In this document: positions 41,570-47,651 of the stretch, piece after piece | Layout: each line of letters starts with the position of its first letter | Numbering within the stretch: position 1 is the first letter of the stretch | Origin: Tannerella sp. | Lineage (GTDB): Bacteria > Bacteroidota > Bacteroidia > Bacteroidales > Tannerellaceae | Direction of reading: 5' to 3' | Assembly (NCBI GenBank): GCA_031265585.1 | Contig: JAISCL010000182.1 | Coordinates: 1 to 47,651 of the forward strand | DNA length: 47,651 nucleotides | The notes under the pieces: generated by a model | Told to the model about the DNA's origin: nothing | The model's input: the letters and a program-made list of their open reading frames with translations, nothing else | Databases searched by the model: none | Made by a program: the position numbers and the translations under genes

Positions 41570-42874
41570 TTGGAATCAGACGATTATCTTCCGGAACAGC
41601 TGCTGCAAGTAACCTTCAGTGATCTTATGACTGATTTTGCAGCAGCATTTGGCATTGCCTTACTACTATTATTATTCGTGACATTTCTATCCGCCGCCGA
41701 AAACGTAATAACATCCTTATCGCAGGAGAACGCGAATAGACTGGAAGAAAGCGCTTCGGCAAGAGATAAAATTATTAGCTGTCTGTCCGGTCATCTACGG
41801 CTGATGAAAGCATCCTGCCGCATGCTTCAGTCTTTCATCCTGATCGCCGTAACCGCATTGTGTGCTTACGGAATGAATATATTCGGTATAACGCCGCATA
41901 TATTGGCGTACCTGATCGCATTTCTATGTACGATTGTCTTGTGGATCCTTTTCTATGGAGTGATACCCAAATCTTTCTCCAATCACAAACTGAGTATGGC
42001 GCGCGCCATGGCTCCATTATTAAAATCCGTCATCAAAATATGTTCACCGCTTGTTCGCATGACATCCATTCCGGTTGAGAAAGCGGAAAACGAGCATGTC
42101 AAAAAGACGCAGGTGCCGCTTGCCGGTGAAGCGCCGAACGATATGTACGAAGAAAAAGAAATGCTGGAAGATATCATCCACTTCTATAATAAAAAGGCGA
42201 ATGAGATCATGACGCCACGTACGGACATGGTCGCGATAAGCATAAAAAGCGATATCAATGAAGTCGTAAACACGATCGTGGAGTCAGGATATTCCAGAAT
42301 CCCCGTTTATGAGGAAGATGAAGACGACATAAAAGGAGTGCTTTACGTAAAGGACATTATTCCGGCGCTTAACAAACCGGTACATTTTGAGTGGCAGTCC
42401 CTCATGCGGAAACCCTACTTTATTCCGGAGGCAAAAAAAATTGACGACCTGCTGGACGAATTACGGACACATAAGACGCACATGGCAATCGTCGTGGATG
42501 AATTTGGATGCACATCGGGCCTCGTAACAATGGAAGATATTGTGGAAGAAATTGTCGGGGATATATCAGACGAATATGACGAGGATGAGCATTATTTCAT
42601 GGCTTTGCCTGACGGCGGTTATATCTTTGAGGGGAAAACCCAGCTCAATGACTTCTTCCGTGAAACAGGCGTTCCCCCGTCCGACTTCAGCGAACATACC
42701 GAAGAAGCGGAAACACTGACCGGTCTCATGCTGGCGATCAAGGGAACATTACCCCACAGACGCGAAGTGATTGATTATAAAAAATACCGTTTCCACATAC
42801 TCGAAGCCAACGAACGCCGTGTGCTGAAAGTCAAATTCAGTATGATTCCGGATAGCGGGGAATATAAAAAATAA
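41570..42874 (+). CDS. gldE: GldE, CNNM/CBS/CorC-domain membrane protein
   Basis: A 434-residue protein of the gliding-motility GldE group. The start appears to be a TTG at 41570, giving MESDDYLPEQ; the first ATG is at 41627 and would remove 19 residues. Three to four membrane helices (about 20-160) form a DUF21/CNNM domain. A CBS pair follows (about 205-330, MTPRTDMVAISIKSDINEVV and LRTHKTHMAIVVDEFGCTSGLVTMEDIVEEIVGDI), then a CorC/HlyC domain (about 345-430). In Flavobacterium johnsoniae gldE works with gldD and can compensate when GldD is limiting. Many non-gliding Bacteroidales keep it, probably for T9SS or envelope work. Confidence 0.93.
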   Translation: MESDDYLPEQLLQVTFSDLMTDFAAAFGIALLLLLFVTFLSAAENVITSLSQENANRLEESASARDKIISCLSGHLRLMKASCRMLQSFILIAVTALCAYGMNIFGITPHILAYLIAFLCTIVLWILFYGVIPKSFSNHKLSMARAMAPLLKSVIKICSPLVRMTSIPVEKAENEHVKKTQVPLAGEAPNDMYEEKEMLEDIIHFYNKKANEIMTPRTDMVAISIKSDINEVVNTIVESGYSRIPVYEEDEDDIKGVLYVKDIIPALNKPVHFEWQSLMRKPYFIPEAKKIDDLLDELRTHKTHMAIVVDEFGCTSGLVTMEDIVEEIVGDISDEYDEDEHYFMALPDGGYIFEGKTQLNDFFRETGVPPSDFSEHTEEAETLTGLMLAIKGTLPHRREVIDYKKYRFHILEANERRVLKVKFSMIPDSGEYKK

Positions 42875-42882
42875 AAACGCCC

Positions 42883-43455
42883 ATGCGAAATACTGTTTTA
42901 TTTATCTTCTTCACATGCATATCATTATCATGCAGAAACGATTATACTCCCAAACCAAAAGGCTATCTTCGCATAGCCCCTCCGGAAGCACAGTATATCG
43001 CCTTCAACATGAACGAGTTGCCGTACGGTTTTAATATTTCAACACAGACCGTCATTGAAATACCCCCGGAAGACAGTTCTTTATACTGGCTTAATATAGA
43101 CTATCCGGACCTTCATGCAAAGATTTACTGCAGCTATCAGGCTATTACCCCGCAAACCCTCCGTGAATATGAGAACGAGTGCCGCCAACTGACGGAACGT
43201 ACAGTCAGGAATGCGGACGCAATAAACGAAAAACGCTATGAAAACGGGAAACATCATGTCTACGGCACGCTGTTCCGGATCGAAGGAGAAACCGCATCTC
43301 CCATACAGTTCATGCTTACGGACAGCATCTCCGGATTCTTTCGGGGCGCACTTTATTACAAATACAGCTCCAACGCCGACTCGCTCGCTCCTGTTACCGA
43401 ATATATACAAAAAGACATTACGGAACTCATACAATCGTTTTACTGGAAAAAATAA
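42883..43455 (+). CDS. gldD: Gliding-motility lipoprotein GldD
   Basis: A 190-residue lipoprotein. The signal peptide (MRNTVLFIFFTCISLSC) ends at lipobox Cys17, followed by NDYTPKPKGYLRI, the GldD family opening. The rest is mostly beta with YWLNIDYPDLHAKIYCSY and FMLTDSISGFFRGALYY. It is required for gliding and type IX secretion in F. johnsoniae. It is 8 nt downstream of gldE and overlaps the transferase gene by TAATG. With the T9SS cargo at 5665-13593 it supports a functional type IX system in this organism. Confidence 0.95.
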   Translation: MRNTVLFIFFTCISLSCRNDYTPKPKGYLRIAPPEAQYIAFNMNELPYGFNISTQTVIEIPPEDSSLYWLNIDYPDLHAKIYCSYQAITPQTLREYENECRQLTERTVRNADAINEKRYENGKHHVYGTLFRIEGETASPIQFMLTDSISGFFRGALYYKYSSNADSLAPVTEYIQKDITELIQSFYWKK

Positions 43456-44111
43456 TGCCTGTGTTTAATGTAGACAAATCCCCCCTCATGGGTATCTGGA
43501 AGATTAGCGAACCATGGCAGGAATTATTCGATTCGCTGACCGGCAGGGAGGCTTATCATCCCGGTCTGAATGAACTACGGTCAGACAGGCGTAAACAGGA
43601 ATGGCTTGCCGTGAGACTGCTGCTTCAACATCTTTCGGGCAAAGAGGCGCTGATAAGATACCGTAAAAACGGAGCCCCCTTTTTACCGGACAGCAAGTAT
43701 CACATAAGTATTTCACATACGCAAGGCTATGCAGCTCTCCTGCTAAGCAAGAACCCGAACCCGGGCATTGATATTGAATATCACTCGGAACGCGCATGGA
43801 GATTGCGTAAAAAATATATGAATGAGAGCGAATTAGCCTTCATCACGTCATTATGCGATCACAAAAACCCCGAAACCGCCCTGACGGCGAACGTAACGGA
43901 AACTGCCACAATATGCTGGTGCGCCAAAGAAACAGCCTGTAAGGCGCTGGGAGATACAGGAGTCGACTTTGCCGAACATTTCCGTATCAAGCCATTCAAT
44001 CCATCCAAAGAAGGGATTCTCTTATTAAAAGAGAAACGTACGGAGCAAAAATTAAATTTCAAAATAAACTATCGGGTAACGGAAGACTTTATACTGACAT
44101 GGAAAGAGTGA
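43455..44111 (+). CDS. 4'-phosphopantetheinyl transferase, Sfp type
   Basis: Attaches the 4'-phosphopantetheine arm of coenzyme A to carrier proteins. 218 residues. Motifs: ISISHTQGYAALLL, the metal-binding PGIDIEY (Asp106, Glu108), and WCAKETACKALG with Glu159 and Lys163. The Sfp type normally serves secondary-metabolism or broad acyl carrier proteins, but can also activate the fatty-acid carrier. Location in the gldE-gldD operon is, as I recall, conserved in Bacteroidota and does not by itself point to a polyketide or peptide pathway; no carrier protein is encoded in the window. Confidence 0.93.
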   Translation: MPVFNVDKSPLMGIWKISEPWQELFDSLTGREAYHPGLNELRSDRRKQEWLAVRLLLQHLSGKEALIRYRKNGAPFLPDSKYHISISHTQGYAALLLSKNPNPGIDIEYHSERAWRLRKKYMNESELAFITSLCDHKNPETALTANVTETATICWCAKETACKALGDTGVDFAEHFRIKPFNPSKEGILLLKEKRTEQKLNFKINYRVTEDFILTWKE

Positions 44112-44151
44112 GCAGCCGGCGCCCGACCGGATAAATTCAATACATATATAT

Positions 44152-45183
44152 ATGAATGTAACATTAGGAAAAACCGGTATATCCGTCAATAAAAACGGAT
44201 TCGGAGCACTGCCGATCCAGAGGATTCCGGAAAAAGAAGCAGTTCATCTACTGCAGAAGGCATACGAAGGGGGTATCGGTTTATTTGATACGGCACGGTT
44301 TTATACCGACAGTGAAGAAAAAATAGGTAAGGCATTCAAAGGAATGCGGGATAAAATCGTTATTGCCTCGAAAACAATGGCCGTGAATCCATCAGGCTTC
44401 CGGAAAGACATGGAGACAACACTCCGAAACCTGCAAACAGATTACCTGGATATCTACCAGTTCCACAATCCGGCATTTTGCCCGAAGCCGGATGATGGAA
44501 GCGGACTTTATGAAGCGATGACCGAAGCTGTAAAAAGCGGATCTGTGCGTCACATCGGAATTACAAACCATCGCCTGTCAGTAGCGCACGAAGCAATAAA
44601 AAGCAGCCTGTATGAGACCTTGCAGTTTCCATTCTGTTACCTGTCCGGTGAAAAGGAACTGCAACTGGTAAGGAACTGCGCCGCAAACGATATGGGGTTT
44701 ATTGCAATGAAAGCTCTTTCTGGCGGATTAATAAGCAACTCGGCGGCGGCCTGCGCTTTTATTTCCCAATATGAAAATGTGCTTCCGATATGGGGTATAC
44801 AACGGGAAAAGGAACTGGACGAATTTCTGAATTATGCCGTAAATCCTCCGGAAATGAACAGTGAAATGAGCCGTTTCATAAACAGGGAGCGGGATGAACT
44901 CAAGGGAGAATTTTGCCGGGGATGCGGATACTGCATGCCCTGTCCGGCAGGTATAGAGATCCATAACTGTGCACGCATGTCGTTACTCTTACGGCGTTCG
45001 CCATCCGAATTGCAGCTGACTCCGGAAGTGCAGAAAAAAATGAAGAAGATTGAAGAATGTATCCAATGCAATCAATGCCGGGAAAAATGCCCATATAAAC
45101 TTGACAGCCCTGCCCTCCTGCAAAAAAATTATGAAGATTATAAAAACGTATTAGCCGGCAAAGCACATGATGTTAAGACATGA
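44152..45183 (+). CDS. Aldo/keto reductase with C-terminal 4Fe-4S domain
   Basis: A 343-residue oxidoreductase. Residues 1-250 form the aldo/keto reductase barrel with the full tetrad Asp46, Tyr51, Lys74 and His105 (LFDTARFYTDSE, VIASKTM, YQFHNP). The C-terminal part (about 255-340) has two cysteine clusters, CRGCGYCMPCPAGIEIHNC and CIQCNQCREKCPYKL, that can bind iron-sulfur clusters. This fusion is common in anaerobes and suggests ferredoxin-linked electron transfer. The substrate is unknown. The gene is 40 nt after the transferase, perhaps still in its transcript. Confidence 0.93.
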   Translation: MNVTLGKTGISVNKNGFGALPIQRIPEKEAVHLLQKAYEGGIGLFDTARFYTDSEEKIGKAFKGMRDKIVIASKTMAVNPSGFRKDMETTLRNLQTDYLDIYQFHNPAFCPKPDDGSGLYEAMTEAVKSGSVRHIGITNHRLSVAHEAIKSSLYETLQFPFCYLSGEKELQLVRNCAANDMGFIAMKALSGGLISNSAAACAFISQYENVLPIWGIQREKELDEFLNYAVNPPEMNSEMSRFINRERDELKGEFCRGCGYCMPCPAGIEIHNCARMSLLLRRSPSELQLTPEVQKKMKKIEECIQCNQCREKCPYKLDSPALLQKNYEDYKNVLAGKAHDVKT

Positions 45184-45319
45184 GTATTGCACCTGAACCG
45201 CTTGCCTCGCCGGTGGAAATGCGCGCACTGACGGCAAAACGCTACAGGGAAGCCTACTTTTTTCTTTTTCATCTCGCAATTTTAGTCCGCGCAGCATATA
45301 AACAGTTGCATAAAAATAC

Positions 45320-45327
45320 TAACTTTG
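45320..45327 (+). promoter_or_regulatory. -7 box for the DUF4271-hemD-rnpA-yidD run
   Basis: TAACTTTG matches the consensus and is 25 nt before the ATG at 45353. No good -33 box is visible. Confidence 0.5.
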
Positions 45328-45352
45328 CACCGGAATTTGATTACATCTACTG

Positions 45353-46084
45353 ATGAACAACGCTGATTTCGAAGGGCATACAGGTATATATCTGAATAAT
45401 ATAACATTCTCAAACGACATTTTACTGATTGTTGTAATAACGCTGCTGTCTGCATTTGCACTGATATTCCGTCTAAATATCCCTTTATTCGGCAAAATGA
45501 TCGGTAACATAAATGCGGGGGAACAAAGGCAAAGTCTTTTTGGCACAACCGAAAGTGACAGTTTCCTGTTCAATACATTCATGACATTTCAAACCCTGTT
45601 ACTTTTCAGCATCTTTTTATTTTCTGTCATAACCGGATATACCCGTTTTACAAATCCGGATATTCCGGCAATATTCATTATGACAACCGTTCTGTTTATG
45701 ATCCTGCTTCTTTCCTGTTTATTCAGAAAAGCGGCTTACAACATCTTTGGACGCATATTTTCGGAAAAAAGCACCTGTAAAACAATGCTCGTTAATTATC
45801 AGGGACTGTTCTGTACATGGGGAGTATTTTTGTATATTCCTGTTTTATGGATTCTATTTGTCGGCAAATACCTGTTAATGGCATACACATTATTTATTAT
45901 CAGCTATTTAATCTTTAGGATATTACTAATTTATAGATTTATTCACATCTTTTTTAACAAAAATACGGGTTTATTGTTTTTTAGTTTGTATCTTTGCGCC
46001 CAAGAAATTATACCGTCGGTATTTTTATATGAGGGTTTGATTTATATGTATAATATTATCGAAAAAAATAATATATGGCAGTGA
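45353..46084 (+). CDS. DUF4271 membrane protein
   Basis: A 243-residue inner-membrane protein with about six helices, matching the Bacteroidota family DUF4271 (function unknown). Features: the N-terminal helix ILLIVVITLLSAFALIFRL, then a conserved FGTTESDSFLFNTFMTFQTLLLFSIFLFSV, and the end ILLIYRFIHIFFNK...LCAQEIIPSVFLYEGLIYMYN. Its placement directly before hemD, with a 10-nt overlap, is a constant Bacteroidales arrangement as I recall it. Confidence 0.9.
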   Translation: MNNADFEGHTGIYLNNITFSNDILLIVVITLLSAFALIFRLNIPLFGKMIGNINAGEQRQSLFGTTESDSFLFNTFMTFQTLLLFSIFLFSVITGYTRFTNPDIPAIFIMTTVLFMILLLSCLFRKAAYNIFGRIFSEKSTCKTMLVNYQGLFCTWGVFLYIPVLWILFVGKYLLMAYTLFIISYLIFRILLIYRFIHIFFNKNTGLLFFSLYLCAQEIIPSVFLYEGLIYMYNIIEKNNIWQ

Positions 46085-46851
46085 TTATCAGAAAAATGTT
46101 GGTATCCCAACCCCAGCCTGTATCGGGCAAATCACCTTATTTTGACATTGCAAAAAAATACGGCGTGGAAATAGACTTCCGTCCGTTCATCAAGGTAGAG
46201 CCGCTGTCTGCAAAAGAATTTAGACAGCAGAAAGTTTCTATTCCGGACTATAACGCTATTATTTTCACAGCTCGAACGGCAATAGATCATTTTTTCAACC
46301 TGTGTGAAGAAATGCGCATTATTATTCCCGAAACAATGAAATATTTCTGTATAACGGAGACAATTGCCGTCTATCTGCAGAAATATATTGTATACCGCAA
46401 ACGCAAAGTTTTCTTCGGACAAAATGGAAAACTGGATGATTTAGTCAAACTGATAGGAAAACATCCGAAGGAAAAGTACCTGATTCCTGTTTCCGATGTC
46501 CATAAAGATGACCTGATGACCAGTCTTGACGCAAAGAAGATCCATTACAAAACAGCAACGATGTATCGTACTGTAAGTAATAACTTTAAAGACAATGAGG
46601 CATTTGATTATGATATGCTTCTGTTTTTCAGTCCTTCCGGCATATCTTCCCTGCTGAAAAATTTTCCAAAATTCAATCAGCAGGACATCCGTATCGGCTG
46701 TTTCGGACCTACGACCGCGAAAGCCGCCGTTGATGCAGGATTACGCCTCGACATTGAGGCGCCGACACCGGAAGCGCCCTCCATGACTGCTGCCCTTGAG
46801 CAATATCTGAAAAAGGAAATGGGTCAGGACGAAATAAATGGAACGTACTGA
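46075..46851 (+). CDS. hemD: Uroporphyrinogen-III synthase
   Basis: Closes and rearranges hydroxymethylbilane to uroporphyrinogen III in tetrapyrrole synthesis. 258 residues, poorly conserved as usual for HemD, but with the Bacteroidota hallmarks SQPQPVSGKSPYFDIAKKYGVEIDFRPFIKVEPLS, IFTARTAIDHFF, and the conserved FFSPSGISSLLKNFP with CFGPTTAKAA near the C-terminus. It may support heme, siroheme or cobamide production. Overlaps DUF4271 by 10 nt and rnpA by 14 nt. Confidence 0.93.
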   Translation: MAVIIRKMLVSQPQPVSGKSPYFDIAKKYGVEIDFRPFIKVEPLSAKEFRQQKVSIPDYNAIIFTARTAIDHFFNLCEEMRIIIPETMKYFCITETIAVYLQKYIVYRKRKVFFGQNGKLDDLVKLIGKHPKEKYLIPVSDVHKDDLMTSLDAKKIHYKTATMYRTVSNNFKDNEAFDYDMLLFFSPSGISSLLKNFPKFNQQDIRIGCFGPTTAKAAVDAGLRLDIEAPTPEAPSMTAALEQYLKKEMGQDEINGTY

Positions 46852-47239
46852 AAGGGTCTTTTTCCCTAAAAGTGAACGGCTGCATTTAAAAAAAGACATT
46901 GACTGGCTGTTCGATAACGGACAATCTTTCATACTGTATCCCTTACGAATCGTATATTTGCCGGATACCGGAAATACATTTCCGGTATCCGGCCTTTCCG
47001 TTTTAATCAGTGTTCCCAAAAAGCGTATCCGGCGTGCGGTACAGCGCAACCGGATCAGGCGTCTGATACGCGAGACATTCCGTCTGAATAAAAAGGAACT
47101 GTCAGACCTCTGTAAACAAAACGGAAAACACCTTCAAATTGCCTTCATGTATGTATGTAATGAGGTAAAACCATATACAGACATGGAAAAAGCCATGCTG
47201 AAAGCATTTACAATGATCCGCCGGAAAGAAAACCTATGA
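46838..47239 (+). CDS. rnpA: Ribonuclease P protein component
   Basis: Protein subunit of RNase P, which trims tRNA 5' ends. 133 residues. Motifs: [29 protein letters not shown], and the RNA-binding [23 protein letters not shown]. Between LRIVYL and the ISVPKK strand it has an extra loop ([12 protein letters not shown]) encoded by a perfect inverted repeat at 46960-46993, which looks like an in-frame insertion of a palindromic sequence. Overlaps yidD by ATGA. Confidence 0.96.
   Translation: MERTERVFFPKSERLHLKKDIDWLFDNGQSFILYPLRIVYLPDTGNTFPVSGLSVLISVPKKRIRRAVQRNRIRRLIRETFRLNKKELSDLCKQNGKHLQIAFMYVCNEVKPYTDMEKAMLKAFTMIRRKENL
46960..46993. repeat. 34-nt perfect palindromic repeat inside rnpA
   Basis: GCCGGATACCGGAAAT (46960-46975) and its exact reverse complement (46978-46993), separated by AC. 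A 16-bp stem inside a coding region is very unlikely by chance. Confidence 0.95.
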
Positions 47240-47457
47240 AATGGCTACTGACACAAATCGTTCTGTTACCGGTCTACTTCTATAGATACTGCATATCTCC
47301 CTTAACGCCGGCAAGTTGCAGGTATACACCGACCTGTTCGGAATATGCCATACTGGCGCTGAAAAAATACGGCCCGTTCAAAGGAAGCCGGCTGGCCATA
47401 AAACGCATCCTGCGCTGCCATCCCTGGGGCGGCAGCGGATACGATCCCGTACCGTGA
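47236..47457 (+). CDS. yidD: Membrane protein insertion efficiency factor YidD
   Basis: A 73-residue membrane-associated protein thought to help YidC-dependent insertion. Family motifs are complete: [27 protein letters not shown], then [28 protein letters not shown]. The start overlaps rnpA by 4 nt, the classical rnpA-yidD coupling. Confidence 0.97.
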   Translation: MKWLLTQIVLLPVYFYRYCISPLTPASCRYTPTCSEYAILALKKYGPFKGSRLAIKRILRCHPWGGSGYDPVP

Positions 47458-47527
47458 GCTATGATGATCAAGAAACCTTTCACTTGCAGCCTGCCCTTTC
47501 CGTTTTGGAAACCGGATGCCGGATTGT

Positions 47528-47565
47528 AGAGGCTGTCTCAAAAGCCAGGCAGCCTCTTTTTTTTT
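47528..47565 (+). terminator. Intrinsic terminator after yidD
   Basis: AGAGGCTG (47528-47535) pairs with CAGCCTCT (47550-47557), followed by a run of T to about 47565. It ends the rnpA-yidD transcript. Confidence 0.88.
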
Positions 47566-47609
47566 GTACTTTATCCGATCAAAAAAGAGTAAAAAAACTT
47601 GCAAAAATA

Positions 47610-47641
47610 TTTGGCTGTTCGCAGGATTTTTCGTATATTTG
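47610..47641 (+). promoter_or_regulatory. Promoter for the next gene beyond the window
   Basis: TTTG (47610-47613), 20 bases, TATATTTG (47634-47641). It points out of the window, to a plus-strand gene not included. Confidence 0.7.
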
Positions 47642-47651
47642 CAACTGATAA

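Noticed and set aside
47316..47648. 110-codon frame after yidD as a tatD or tyrS fragment
   Set aside because: It overlaps yidD in another frame, runs through the terminator, and shows no TatD or TyrS motif.

Overview
The window is a stretch of a Bacteroidota chromosome, most likely order Bacteroidales. The evidence is Bacteroidota-only families (GldD, GldE, DUF4290, DUF4271, DUF4251), a giant cargo protein with a type IX secretion (T9SS) C-terminal domain, a fimbrillin-like lipoprotein, a MurA carrying Asp in place of the catalytic Cys, and promoters of the Bacteroidota type (TTTG, then about 19 bases, then TAnnTTTG). Genes are tightly packed, many overlapping through ATGA or TAATG. I saw no tRNA, rRNA, CRISPR array, transposase or integrase.

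Layout. 1-630: start of a minus-strand gene that leaves the window (only four codons visible), its long upstream region, and a divergent AraC-type regulator. 1.6-5.6 kb: tgt, an LptF/LptG-type permease and an ArnT-like glycosyltransferase. 5.66-13.6 kb: one minus-strand gene for a surface protein of about 2640 residues, with a predicted leader of about 640 nt. 14.3-15.4 kb: minus-strand queF plus a DUF4251 lipoprotein. 15.5-22.6 kb: plus-strand run of a small lipoprotein, a THUMP RNA methyltransferase with a long basic tail, prolyl tripeptidyl peptidase, purD, a membrane protein and a VTT/YqaA protein. 22.6-23.3 kb: non-coding island with a 41-bp tandem array and a nested palindrome. 23.3-25.3 kb: periplasmic thioredoxin convergent with a divergent ThiC homologue that lacks the Fe-S motif. 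25.4-32.7 kb: DUF4290, murA, rimM, M23 peptidase, dxr, rseP, mlaE, mlaF (envelope and isoprenoid run). 33-36.2 kb: AT-richer fimbrillin-like lipoprotein, a strong terminator and a 400-bp inverted-repeat element. 36.2-40.8 kb, minus strand: metK, an esterase-like hydrolase, RNase G, a 29-residue basic protein and an HU-family protein. 41-47.5 kb: ssb, gldE, gldD, a phosphopantetheinyl transferase, a ferredoxin-fused aldo/keto reductase, DUF4271, hemD, rnpA, yidD, a terminator and a promoter for the next gene.

How they work together: tgt and queF both belong to queuosine biosynthesis. murA, the M23 peptidase, rseP, mlaEF, the Lpt permease and the ArnT-like enzyme serve the envelope. gldD, gldE and the T9SS cargo fit an organism with type IX secretion. 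The most unusual items are (1) a shared promoter-plus-leader element, with a base-pair-compensated hairpin and a GA tract, upstream of both minus-strand genes at 1-12 and 5665-13593; (2) the ThiC-like protein without its Fe-S cluster ligands; and (3) three distinct palindromic or tandem repeat loci.
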